Made by a program: the position numbers and the translations under genes. Positions 47,021 to 58,169 of a stretch of DNA of 64,000 bases are shown piece by piece. The stretch lies in assembly GCA_002270565.1 (NCBI GenBank), contig NQMI01000010.1:617791-681790 (forward strand), written 5' to 3'. The stretch's first letter is position 1, and each line of letters opens with the position of its first letter. Below the pieces are notes generated by a model. That model worked only from the letters and a program-made list of their open reading frames with translations, ran no database searches and was not told the DNA's origin. This DNA is from Stenocarpella maydis. Its lineage: Eukaryota > Ascomycota > Sordariomycetes > Diaporthales > Diaporthaceae.

Positions 47021-49761
47021 TCACGTGTAGGAGTCTCTCGTCGTCAGACGCTGTGACCGTACAGCCGGGGGCGGGACACGTCCTCTCCCGAACAACGTGG
47101 ACGGCCCGTCGCTTTATAGGGCTGCCTCGTCCTCGTGCGCAGGTCCCGTCGAGAGGCGGCCTGCACTCTAGCCACCAAGGCGGCACCCCGCTTCTTGTGC
47201 GCCCCCCGACGCCGGTCGAACCGTCTTGACGGCATGGCGACCCAACGAGAGATCACGCGGGCGGCTTGGCCGACTGGGTTGTTCAGCCTCTGCCGCCTCG
47301 CTGGTTGGCGGCGTGTGGACAGCCAAGATCTCGGCGGCGTTATCAGATGCACGATAGCGCGGAACCTGGCACGACTCTCGCTTGGAGCCTCTGGGGCCTC
47401 CTCGGGCACTCAGTGCAATGGCAATGCTAACATTCTTGCCCGGGCCTGGAGGGGGCTGTGCACCTCGCGCCAAGTTGGCCGATTGTCTTGTCTACCTGGG
47501 TATTAGACCGGTGCTGCTTCGACCTGCCCTCCTTGGTGAGCCCCAGCCTCATCGACATTGCGTCCGTGTCTGCACCTGGTGCATACTAAGCTCGTCCGCC
47601 ATCCTGCATCATGGCCTTGTGCCTGTGGCCGTTCCCGTGTGCAGAAATATATCCTCGTTGCACAATTCTGTGAATACCGAAAAGGTATTGTCCCACACGG
47701 TCATGGATCGTGTCGCCCCCTATCCCGGCTGCGGATCCAAGTCCCTGAACACGACCCGTCCTCTTAGCATGACGTCGTCTAAGAAGCAAACCTTCCCAAT
47801 CAAGTCAGGGAACTCAAGCTAATCATAACCCAGACTCATGGTGTCATGATCTAAGTTTTGGTCCGTGCCGAGCAGTAGCATCGACAATAGGATAAGAAGC
47901 ATATCAGCACGCCCCCCCTGCGTCGTGACAGACTCACCTTAGACGTGGACTAATCACTACCACTGCCGGCCCAAGACCTCCGAGCCCTTTTCTCCTCCAA
48001 CACCCGCTGTGCTCAGCTGTATCTTGTGACGAATCACATGCAGGTCATTGACCTCCCTTTTGTATGGCGAACTGGCCCTCTGCCCGTCGACATCTCAGGT
48101 GATCACCCAGAGAATGGAAATTCGGCTCAGGATTGGGCCGGTATCCTGTAGTTACAGCATCTGATCACCTAGTCTTTCGTCAAAGCAGGCCTAAGGCGCC
48201 AATCAGTTGATGGAATAAATGCACTATGCAAACCTGATCAACCTATGGCCACACTGGCGAGCATTCCGTCTATACTGTGGCTATGTAGCTCTGTAGCATC
48301 CAATTCCCCCGATGCAGTTCCATCCCTTCCCTCCCCACAAGTCCCATTCAGAGAGACTCGGCTTCCATCAACCTAGAAGAATGAACGCCGTCCTGAAGCT
48401 GCGCTTCCTCACTTCTTCAAGCCCGGCTTACATGCGTGAGGCTCCGACTGGCTTCGTGCAACCCAGCTGCCCCGTATGGTCTTACCATGGCAGCTAGGCG
48501 AAGACTCAACTCTCTACTTGTACATTCGAGAAGGCCGACTAGACACGCTGGCCGTGGTGCATCTGCTTGGTTTTCCCATTGGTGCACTTCACTTATGCCT
48601 GGCATACATACTTGGGTACCTGGCTCCCTGGGGCTGCTGGCAGTTAACTAACTGTCAACCCTACAGCTGGCGTCACTTTGACGTGGGGCTGTGCCAATTA
48701 TTGCAGGGATCCAACACATGTAAATATACGTCTAAGTCCAAAGTCCAAAACTCGAGAGGATAACCTGCGAGCTAGCGAGCCAGCGCCACCTCATGTGTTC
48801 TATTCGTAGACAAATACTGCATGGCTGTAGGTTTGCCACTCATAGGTCAAATTACCCTGGTATCTGCAGTACAGGAGAGTTAGAGTCTACATAATGTTAC
48901 CATACAACATATGTAGTCTCGCCTCATCATCTTTAAGTCATCCTCAAATTCTTCAGACTAGGTCAGATATCTTTCAATATTGCTACAGATATCTCAAGAG
49001 ACACTACTTAATCCCCCCTCAAAGGAACCGAGATACATACTCTAACCTCTTGTCGAGGAGACTTTCATGTCCGTGTCGTCCAGGAGGACCACTTACGACT
49101 TGGGAATGGCATGGTAATGCAGCTCTTTGCCACAGCAAGTGAATGACCACCACGTGCGAATTATAGCACAGATTTGGTCGTCACTAAGGCACCAACCGGC
49201 TGTGGTGGAGGCCACTTAGTTGGGATCTAGTTTAATATGCTCCAGAGCAAAAGGCAATCAAGTAAGAACTAGTGCACCCAATATAGAGGTAGGTAAGAGT
49301 CCTCTACTAAGTCAGACTTTTGACGTGACCAACGCCAGGAAGGTCTAAGTCTTCGGAGTTGGGCCCCGAAGCATATCCGTGAGTTGAACTGGGTGCTGCT
49401 GTTCTTCCTGCGGGGAAGACCAGGCCCTGGTACCTAGCAATTCTGCAGCAGCTGGTGGTACCTGCACCTGGCTGCCCCCCGAGGGAAAACCGAGGTACGC
49501 CACACCATCGTAAAATCCTGTTGCGGTCGAACTAGTGAATATATATTGTGGCAATAGTAGTGGGCGGCTACCAGCCAGCAGGGCAGTGCAGTACTGACCA
49601 TAGTAACTGGCTATGGGCACTGCAGCCACGTGATCCACGTACACGTATATAGACCCCTACTGGCTGTGCGGGCTACGCCCACAACAGTACAACCTCCTCC
49701 ATAGCGAATTCTACTACAACCACCACAACCCACGATCGTATTGCAATACGTGACCCGACCA

Positions 49762-49793
<32 letters not shown>

Positions 49794-49796
49794 TTC
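49762..49796 (+). repeat. (TA)n microsatellite
   Basis: A near-perfect TA run, interrupted once by G, within the gene-poor stretch. Confidence 0.95.
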
Positions 49797-51517
49797 TAGG
49801 CACGCTTATCATGCTCAACCTATTTATCGTAATGGTCAATCTGTTCTTTCTATAAAAGGATATAATAAAAAAGAAGGCTGGGAAAGTCTCAGAATCATCC
49901 CCGTTGAGAAACAAAGCAACTTTCAATGCAGAGCACCACAAACTACCAGTCTGATTTTTTACTAATCTGGCCAAGATTGCTATTTTTCCCTCGTGGACCG
50001 CTATGGGCTGAAATTTGACCTGGGCTCAAGTTACCTCTGACTGGGTCCAGCGCTGGCTATACTACTACTCATGCCCAGTCCCCCTCTGCTCTTGCTCTGT
50101 CCCAGAGGTGTAGGTAATATGCTCTTTCCTGAGGCTCATTTTGACAAAACTGGTGTCAACCCTAGCTATCAGCCAAAGTCCCCATACAAACTCAGAGATA
50201 GAAGCCGGAGGCTTCTAATCAACACCACCCAGGGAAAGTGGTCAGACCCGCGAGTGATTGCTTGAGATCAATAGCTGGTTTCGTCAATCGGATTACAATA
50301 TTCTTTTTTGCAAAAGAGAAAAGGGAGTTATAACCGGACTAAAAAAAAATAACAATTTTGGTGGTATGTGATTCATTTATCTTAAATGTACTACAATATC
50401 GCTGATCATCTTCTCCTTTCCTCCGGCTTCGGGGACCCTTAACTAGTCACACCGACTGTTGGCGACCCGACGATGCTTCCCCTTGCTCCGGTGAGCTCCA
50501 GGCCTGTCTACAGCCCGACGGCCTTCAGGCCCGAGTACTCTGGGATCTATAGCATCGACGCAGCTGTGAGGGTGGTGAATACGAGCAGAGTGAATAGGTA
50601 TACGCAGTGGGCGAGCAGCGAAGGCGTAGCATATAAGCAGTATATTCGCGATAGTAGATACAACTGAACTTGCCCTTCCTCCCCTTCTTTCTGGGCCGAC
50701 TGAGATCTCCCCTTTAATAGATTGAGTTCCCATGCCTGGGGCTGCCCCCTGACCAGTTGACGCCCTGGTGCCTTCGGGGGTCCTGAGCGGTGCACATGTG
50801 GCGCGAGCGACGGCGTAATATGGCGGTTTGGGCCCTGACAGCAACTCTGTGAAAGCGAAACCCGACTAGCTGTGGATGATTCTGAATTCTGAATTGGAAG
50901 AGTCAAACACGCGCTTGGTTTCTTGAGGGTTGCGTTTAATGTTGATACGTAACGGCTGAGAACTTAGCGGTACGCGTTTTGAGGGCTGTGGAGGCGCCCC
51001 CCCCCCCCGGGATGCGTGCAGAGCACAACGCAGAGGCTCCATTGGACGCCATGTCTTACCGAGCAGAGAGGCTTCTGCTTCTCTTGGAGACAGCGACAAG
51101 GCAGCCGCACTCTTTCCACCTGTGATCGGTTGGCATTTATACTGCGCGTTCTGGGCACAAGAAGCGCCAACCCGGAGATGCAAGGATACTCGTGCGCAAG
51201 GAGGTGAGCTGCCCGGGGTGACCTGTCCCGATTAGCGAGCATCAAGTATACAAGAGTTCGGCTGGACAGCCAACACAACGTCGCTTGGCAGTGGAGCTGC
51301 TTGGTATGGCGGACATTGCAGGTGTGCGGTACGGATGCTTGGCCACAGGACGTCAGTGGCAGGGTGCGGAATCATCGGTTCCGGCACAGATAGTTTATCC
51401 TAAAATAATCCTATGGAGCGTCTTGGCTGTGGAGGGGCTCACGCGCTGTATTCGGCGAATACACCGTAACGATCCACCATAACACCTAACTAGGCGCGAT
51501 GGCGAGGTCTATAGTTG

Positions 51518-51526
51518 CATATAAGA
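51518..51526 (+). promoter_or_regulatory. TATA-like element upstream of the beta-helix protein gene
   Basis: GCATATAAG lies about 95 bases before the start codon at 51620, at a normal distance for a fungal TATA box. Confidence 0.4.
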
Positions 51527-51619
51527 GGTTTTCTTGGGCGATTCGGCAGAATGAAATCCTGAGATCAACCACCCCAGTCTTCAGTCTTTTCCTCCAGGAA
51601 TCGCAAAGACAGCGTCACC

Positions 51620-52885
51620 ATGGCCCGCTTCTTCATCCTCGCGGCAGTCCTGGCACTGTTCTCCCTTGGACACGCTCAATGCGGCTCGGGCACTCCTGAT
51701 GCTAGGGTCACTGGCTCAGGCAGCTCTTTCACTGCCACCAGGGGCTCCAGCACCGTCTACACGGGATCAGATTACCGCGCCGCAATCCAGGCCGCTGTCG
51801 ACTCAATCAGCAGCGGTCAGCGCGTCTCCGTCATGGCTTCAGGCTCCATTGGCGCCAACACCATCACCATTGGAAGCGGCAAGACCTTCGAGGGTTGCGG
51901 TACCATCAACGTTGGCAACCGGAGCGGCCGCGGTGCCATTGAGGTGTTGAACACCTCAGGCACCAAGATCCCCTATCTCACTATGTATGCACACTTCTTC
52001 TCCCTCGCGATTCCCCAGTGTTTTGGAATCACAGAATGCACAGCTCTGAGGCCCGTAGCCGGTAATTGACGTGTACCAGGACCGGAAACCCTTACTTTGG
52101 CTTGCGCTTCTATGGCACACGGGACTTGGTCTTGGGCCAGATCACTATGAACCTCAGCGGCGGACGTAAGTAAAGCCACACGTATTCGACGGCACTCCTC
52201 TCTACCTTGTATATGGGCTTCTTCGCCTCGAGCCCCATGGGATTCATACACTGAGACCGAGGTTACTGCAGTGGGCATCCGATTCGACCGCGACCAGGCC
52301 GCAAACACCAACGTCAAGATGGACACAATCCGCGTGACTGGTGCTGGCAGCCACGCGGTCGAGACATGGAACATCGACGGCCTGACAATCAACCAAGTCA
52401 TTGCCCGAAACGTCGGCGAGTCTGGCCTCCTCCTTCAGAACACCAAGAACGCCCAGGTGAACCTGGTCGACGGCGACAACGTGGGAGCAGGGACCGGCTA
52501 CGCCACCCTCCGCTTCGCCAACCAGAACGGCCGCAACGCCAACGGCAACTACAACACCAACATCTACGTCACAAAGGTCGTCTCCCGCGGGGGTGGCCGC
52601 GGGTTCTTCTGCGTCTCCGAGTCTGGAGGTGCCGTCATCGAGAGCGTCGACCTGGCCAACAACGGCAACAACGCGATCCTCATCGAGAACTGCTACAACG
52701 TCTCGATCCGCGGGGGCACCGTCAACGGGGGAGGTGAAGTCCGCGTCTCGGCCCGCACCGAGTTTGCCAACACCCGCGACTTGTGGATTACGCTGCGTGT
52801 CGACGGCACCACGGTTCGCGAGTCCCCTTGCGCTGACAACTCGAACTGGACGCTCTCGGGCAACGGCGCGAGGAACATCTGCTAG
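51620..52885 (+). CDS. Secreted right-handed beta-helix (pectin-lyase-fold) protein
   Basis: Three exons, 51620-51984, 52080-52165 and 52272-52885, with GTATGC...ACCAG and GTAAGT...CTGCAG introns, give 354 residues in one frame. A signal peptide of about 19 residues ends at GHA, before QCGSG. The mature chain is made of short beta-strand repeats: VMASGSIGANTITIGSGKTF, CGTINVGNRSGRGAIEV, TGNPYFGLRFYG, GIRFDRDQAANTNVKMD, HAVETWNIDGLTI, ESGLLLQN and a FFCVSESGGAVI segment. This is the pattern of pectin-lyase-fold proteins conserved as a family in Pezizomycotina. Pectinases and related polysaccharide lyases share the fold, but I do not see the catalytic signature of polygalacturonase (family GH28), so enzyme activity is not assigned. 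Confidence 0.85.
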
Positions 52886-53284
52886 GCTGGGTGGAGGACA
52901 TACTAGTTATAAGTATTTTATCTTGGGCTTTATTGGCCGTTTCTCGCCAGTTTCAAGAACGTTGGGATGTGAGCACGAGCGCCCATTGGCTTGTACTAAT
53001 ATACTTTTGATCTTCCGGCACTCCATGTAGATACCTAGGCCCGGGTGTCCACCCTACAACTCATGCTTATAAATGAGATGCTGCAGTGCCTAGGTAGTTC
53101 CAGGGGTTTCGACCCCGGATTGCTAACATCTCCTGATGCCTGGCACCATCCCGTCCTTGTTACTCCCAATTGAACCTTGCTAGCCCTGGTCCAACTCTTA
53201 TCTTCACGGCCCTTGTCATCGATATTCAGCTCGCACAAAGCTGGAAAGACGAAGCCAGAACCTGGATACAACTCCGGCACGCCT
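52886..53284. other. Convergent intergenic stretch
   Basis: Between the 3' ends of the beta-helix protein gene (+) and the DAL5-type transporter gene (-). Nothing is recognised. Confidence 0.45.
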
Positions 53285-55436
53285 CTAGCGAGTGTAGACA
53301 AAGAGCGGATTCCGACGATCCGAAGAATCGGCAAACGCTAGTTTGGTGCGCAACTCTTCCCTCTCGGCCTCAGAAAATCTTGCCACCATCTCGGCGTTCT
53401 TCTTGTTGAGGTGTTTGTTCCAGAGCCTCAAGATCAGAACGAGGATACATGTTGCCGACAGGCATGCGATCAAAGTGATCTTGCCTGAGGTGTATGCGGG
53501 TGCTTCTGTTGCCCTGAAGGCTTGAGTGCCGAGGATATTCTGCCAGTCTAGTCAGGCTACGGCAGCCGAGACGGAAAGGTCGCGTGTGCAGATGGGGGAC
53601 TCACACCAGTGGCCAAAAACATTAGCGTCAGGATATTTGCTGTGACCTTCTTTGTGTGGCCACCGATGTTTCTGTACATCACCTTATCAATACTTCGAAT
53701 GGGGCCGAACCTACTGGGTGGGACTTACGAGGCATTCCACGCGAGCAGGATAGGAAGAGTAGTGGTGGCGGTTATTCCCATTAATCTTGCGGCAAGCAGG
53801 CCTGGTTTATTCAAAGGGACGCCGTCCGGGTCAAGCCCAGTCATGAGACTAACTGCCATGATGGCGGGGAGTGCGCTTACAAGGACGAGTCTATTTCACA
53901 GACTGTTAGGAGGATCAACTCGTCAGGAACAATCTGCTTGAGGAGCGCAGCTTACGTTGATCGGTCATCAAACTTGGGAAGAACTCATAGTTAGTAATAA
54001 GTTGAGGCGAGTGGGGAGAGGCTTCTAACCAAAGAATCAATGTAAGAAAGAATCCTAGTCCCTGTGATTGCATCCATAGAGGTCGGTTCATGAAATACCC
54101 ACATACCTTGTCAGATAGGTATCCGTTCAAAAGGACGACGCATAGACCGATAAAACCCATTGGGACTGAGATAATCAACGCTTGCTGATGCGTATAACCA
54201 AATGATACTGTGGAAATGGTACCAACTGCAAGAGCGAGCATTAATATCCGATAGTCACCAGTAGTCCATCAGAATAGAGATTACGGTGCACATGCTTCCA
54301 GTCCGAACGACAGCAAGGAGACTCACATGTACCGAGACCTCCAATAGGTATGCCAACGAGCATAGTTGTGAATGCCACCAGAAGAATACGGCCGTCCTTC
54401 AGAGCCTCGATAACCTGCGCCTTTTTGATCTTTGAGTTCTGGGTGCCGCTTTGGTTGTCCTTAATCCGCAGCAAGACAGCCGCCTTCTCAGCATCGGTAA
54501 AACGTCTCGCCCGGACCGGGGAGTCCGGGAGGAAGAGGCATATAATGATGCCAGAGCATATGGTCAGAAACCCAATGACGATGTAAAAAATCCTCCACAC
54601 GGAAAACCTGCTCTGGATGAACGAAACGCCGTACGAGACAGAGCCACCCACCATGATGCTGAGGGGGGCCATGACCTGGTGCCACGACATCCTCCGGCCC
54701 TGCTCTGCCTTTTTATACCACTACTATCCAGTAAGCGTGTACCCAGCGGTATAGTTCACGGCTAGGAATGGCCTCGTACCATGGAAACGATGAAGACGAG
54801 GATCGGCGCGACGCAGCACTCGAACGCGCCCAGCAATGTCCGGCACACGGCCAGACCGGCGAAGCTAGTGCACGCGGCGTGGCAGGCGACTGTAATTCCC
54901 CATAGGATGACGTTGGCGCCCAGGTAAAGGCCGAGCCTGGAGACGCGCTGCGCAATCAGCTGGGTAGGGAGCTCGAGGACGAGGAACCCGACCGAGAATG
55001 ACATGCCCAGGTAGGAATACTGCTGGCCGACCAGGTGGGTATCCTCGCGGATGCCCATGACGGCGGTGTACTGGCCACCGTCTCGTCAGACATTGGGAGC
55101 TCGACAATTGGACCCTAAGGAGCGGCATACCTCGAGGGTTGTCTTGTCCAGTGCTTGTAGGAAATACGCCAGTGCCAAGAGGGGCACGATAGTTAGGTCA
55201 ATCTTGCGGAGGAGTCTTCTTGACTTGACATGGTCATCCAGGATAGCATGGCCTTCTGCCAATAGTTCCGCACGCCGGGGGCTGTTCTGCAAAAACTCAA
55301 AGGCCTCGTCTTTGTCACTGAGACTGGTGGTCTCGGCGGCATCGTGGACGGCATTCGCCGCAAGCCACTGCTCAAGCCCCTGAAGCGGAGACTTGTCAAC
55401 AATGACTGATGGACGTTTCTCGTTCGAGCCGTCCAT
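53285..55436 (-). CDS. DAL5-type (anion:cation symporter) MFS transporter, eight exons
   Basis: Plasma-membrane transporter of the allantoate permease (DAL5)/anion:cation symporter family, which imports organic anions and vitamins in other fungi. Exons on the minus strand: 55436-55131, 55070-54780, 54720-54327, 54225-54107, 53972-53956 (17 bases), 53890-53729, 53671-53605 and 53539-53285. All introns are GT-AG, and the sum is 1611 bases, 536 residues with no stop. Family features are RKIDLTIVPLLALAYFLQALDK before helix 1, YSYLGMSFSVGFLVLELPTQ, a WRIFYIVIGFLTI helix, PDSPVRARRFTDAEK in the central loop, GYLSDK and a NIGGHTKKV segment in the last third. The microexon supplies FDDRST between GYLSDK and LVLVSALPA, as expected for the family. 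The substrate is unknown. It is the last intact gene before the AT-rich end. Confidence 0.88.
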
Positions 55437-56304
55437 TCTCCAAAAGACTGTGCTTCAAGTAGTGCGATGATATGATATTGAACATGGCGGGACCAAGACT
55501 TCCGAGCTAGGGCTGAGCAGCTTGACGGCATATTATACTATGATGTATGTTGGGCACTGCGGCACGATCATTATACGGGCCAACGTTACACAACCCCGGC
55601 GTTGACAGCTTCAAAGTTGGAACCCAAAAGGTCAACTGGTTGCATGCTACCTGGCAGTCACGCCAGTATTCGCGTTACACGTATTATTAAGGCGAGGAAA
55701 AAGAACCTTTATCCTCGCGCGCAAATAGGATGCCTTACTAGATGCCACCGCCAAGCGCTGCAGTGTGCTCGAAGCCACATAAGCAGTTAAGCACTAGCCT
55801 TAATTATCCTTTCCAGTCTCATGGCAAGGTTCCAAGATTTTCAGCCGTCGGCGGCAGTCGATCAGATAGCTGTCCAAGGTTTACGATACGCTACGATCTT
55901 CCTTAAACCGGCGCCATATGCGCGCAGTGGGCCAGATCGGGCAGCCAGGCGATGTGACAGCGTCGAATGAAATACCTAAGGTCTCCATGTGCAATGGAAC
56001 CTGTGTCATATGACAATTTCGGCATTCAGTAAACTCCAGAGGCCCGGCTGCCCAATATATGGACAGACAAAGCATGGTGCGAAGAGACGACGCGACTGTC
56101 CATGATTGAGAAATATAATTCCTGGTGCCATTGCACAGGAATCTGCTTCCACACGCATCATGCACCACTCACGTATAATCTGCGGCTAAACTTCCGTTCA
56201 GAATGCGGACAAGGCAGAAAAAGCCCGATGACATAAAATAGACCGTGGGGCCGCTGGCTCAATTGTCAGCCCTAGTATCTATATTCTATTGTCAGCCTGA
56301 AGCA

Positions 56305-56440
56305 ATCGTCAACTCGCTAATCGTCAACTCGCACACCCAATGGCCCAGGGATTAGCGGAGCGGGATGTGGATTGAGCTTGCGAGATATGCTGGCTCACTC
56401 CGCTTGCGAGATATACTGGCCCACTCTACTTGCGGCAATG
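56305..56440. repeat. Short direct repeats
   Basis: ATCGTCAACTCGC occurs twice at about 56307-56333. A longer unit of about 28 bases (GCTTGCGAGATATGCTGGC / GCTTGCGAGATATACTGGC, followed by CCACTC or TCACTC) is duplicated at about 56377-56430, with a weaker third copy. This is a small local duplication, possibly a remnant of a mobile element. Confidence 0.7.
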
Positions 56441-56549
56441 TAGCGTTCTGCTTATCCCCATGCCTTCTGCCTTATAAACGCCGGATTATATAACCTGGGA
56501 ATAATACTAAGTAGTGTAGCTAGTAGAAGGCGAGATAATAAATGCTAAT

Positions 56550-56600
56550 AATGTTGGGTTTCTAAGCGCCTGTAACCTAAAGGTTGCGGGTGCAAGTAAT
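56550..56600 (+). other. tRNA-like relic, possibly SINE-derived
   Basis: A stretch reading TTTCTAAGCGCCTGTAACC, followed by AAAGGTTGCGGGTGCAAGT, resembles the D-arm to T-arm part of a tRNA (TTAAGCGC; GGTTCAAGT-like B box). It lacks an acceptor stem and has mismatches at conserved positions, so it is not a working tRNA. A decayed tRNA-derived repeat is possible. Confidence 0.3.
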
Positions 56601-56665
56601 GTATAAAGCGAAAAACTAATCCCCTAGCCGGCTTCTTTTTTGAGCTGGAGGGATCCGGTGAGGAC

Positions 56666-57010
56666 TTTTTCCTTAATGAGGGCGGGCTTCCTTAACGCGG
56701 GCTTCCTTAATGAGGGCTTCCTTAATGAGGGCTGGCTTCCTTGATGAGGGCTGGCTTCCTTGATGAGGGCTGGCTTCCTTGATGAGGGCTGGCTTCCTTG
56801 ATGAGGGCGGGCTTCCTCAATGAGGGCTTCCTTGATGAGGGCTGGCTTCCTTGATGAGGGCGGGCTTCCTTGATGCGGGCTTCCTTAATGAGGGCTTCCT
56901 TAATGAGGGCGGGCTTCCTTGATGAGGGTGGGCTTCCTTCACGAGGGCTGGCTTTCTTGATGAGGGCTGGCTTTCTTGATGAGGGCGGGCTTCTTTGATG
57001 CTGGCTTTAC
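56666..57010 (+). repeat. Minisatellite of mixed 15- and 19-base units
   Basis: About twenty imperfect copies of TTCCTTGATGAGGGC follow head to tail. Some units are 15 bases; others carry an extra TGGC or GGGC and are 19 bases long. Variation is mostly GATG/AATG/ACG, TGGC/GGGC, and CTT to TTT near the right end. Confidence 0.93.
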
Positions 57011-58169
57011 TGTGGTTAGGACTGCTTGCTCTGATGTGCTGGGATGACCTCTGCCTGGGATGATGTAGTGATGATGTAATGTCTTATGATAGCCTGGTGC
57101 GGCTTCTGGTGTGACTATATTATATACAAGGTAGTATAACTTATATGCTATATAAGGTGTTGCTTACCCCTATTCTATAATAACCACTATACCGCATGTA
57201 TGCTTTTATAATATTAATATTTAACTTTAATTTGCTAGTAGGGACTTATTATTATGGTTAAAGGAGCAATACCTTGCTAGCTCTCTCATGAGGGCGCGGG
57301 TTTAGATATAATGCCTACTATTCCTTTTTTTTGCTGTTTTTTTTTTATAGCAAGAAGGGAGTCTGACTTTCTAGCTAATTCGGGCTAATTGATATCGTTA
57401 GCTACTTTAAATAACAGTAGTAGCTGGCCGCTAGCTGTTGCTAATGTTATAGTGGTTAGGAAAAGTCTTTAAATTTAAGCATTTTGAGCTCTACAGTGCT
57501 TAGGGGCAATTGTAGCAGCTATTGGTGGTAAGGATTGGTATGGGTATAGTGGTGCCGAGCGTTGCCCTTATTGCCCTTACTACCATCATTGCTATCACTA
57601 CTATTACTGCTGCCATCCTTAAGCTTGATTCTTCTCGCTAGGCAGTCATCTAATGTTTGCTATCCTAGTAGCTATAACTACTAATAAAGAGGAAGACAAG
57701 GTTATTATTATTTGCACTTGGTTTTATAGTTAATAGGGCTTCCGCCCGGTTAGACCTAATAGGTGAGATCCTTATACTCTTCTTATTTAACTAAAATGAT
57801 AATTCTTAGGATATTAACTCTATCTCTACTGCGCCTTATAACCAGCTTAAGTATATCATTTACCTATAGGTAGTGGTCTTTAGCAAGCGGACTCTATTAC
57901 TATGTAGTCTTATAAGCATAGAGTTAATATCCTAGGCTATGTTCCCCTTATTAGTTAGTAGGTAGGTGTTTTAGTACTAGAAGAAAGAAATAGTTAGCAG
58001 AAAACACTCAGAAACTAAGCTAAATATTTATTAAAAAGAATAATAAGTAAGAATAATAGCGGTATATGTTGGTTAGAGGAAAGTATAAATCATTATCTAT
58101 TAACTAGATATCTGCTACTTTAAAACCCCTAATCTATAGAATTAGTTATAGAGGTTCTCCTCCCTCTAT
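57011..58169. other. AT-rich sequence between minisatellite and Helitron relic
   Basis: TpA-dense sequence with many stop codons in every frame and no gene. It contains a perfect 16-base inverted repeat (listed separately) and probably includes the downstream end of the Helitron relic, whose exact border I could not place. Confidence 0.45.
57807..57933. repeat. 16-base perfect inverted repeat around about 95 bases
   Basis: AGGATATTAACTCTAT at 57807-57822 is the exact reverse complement of ATAGAGTTAATATCCT at 57918-57933. The arrangement could be the ends of a tiny inverted-repeat (MITE-like) element or part of the Helitron flank. Confidence 0.75.

Larger units (their letters stand above)
47021..51619. 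other. 4.6-kb gene-poor stretch
   Basis: From 47021 to about 47500 this is GC-rich and likely the ENA promoter. From about 48200 to 50400 it is AT-richer, with in-frame stops throughout and a (TA)n tract. From 50400 to 51600 composition recovers, with a C-run at 50997-51008. The open frames I inspected lack an ATG at their start or lack any similarity (for example 49345-49644 on the minus strand). It could contain an old decayed mobile element, but I cannot identify one. Confidence 0.4.
55437..56640. other. Transition into AT-rich, gene-free sequence
   Basis: The first few hundred bases are the DAL5-type gene promoter. Beyond about 55.8 kb coding potential disappears. Short duplicated phrases occur (listed separately), then the sequence becomes TpA-rich. 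No intact gene is seen. Confidence 0.5.

Noticed and set aside
49345..49644. A 99-codon minus-strand open frame in the gene-poor stretch, possibly a transposon piece
   Set aside because: It opens on GTG without an ATG, has no recognisable motif, and no terminal repeats could be found around it.
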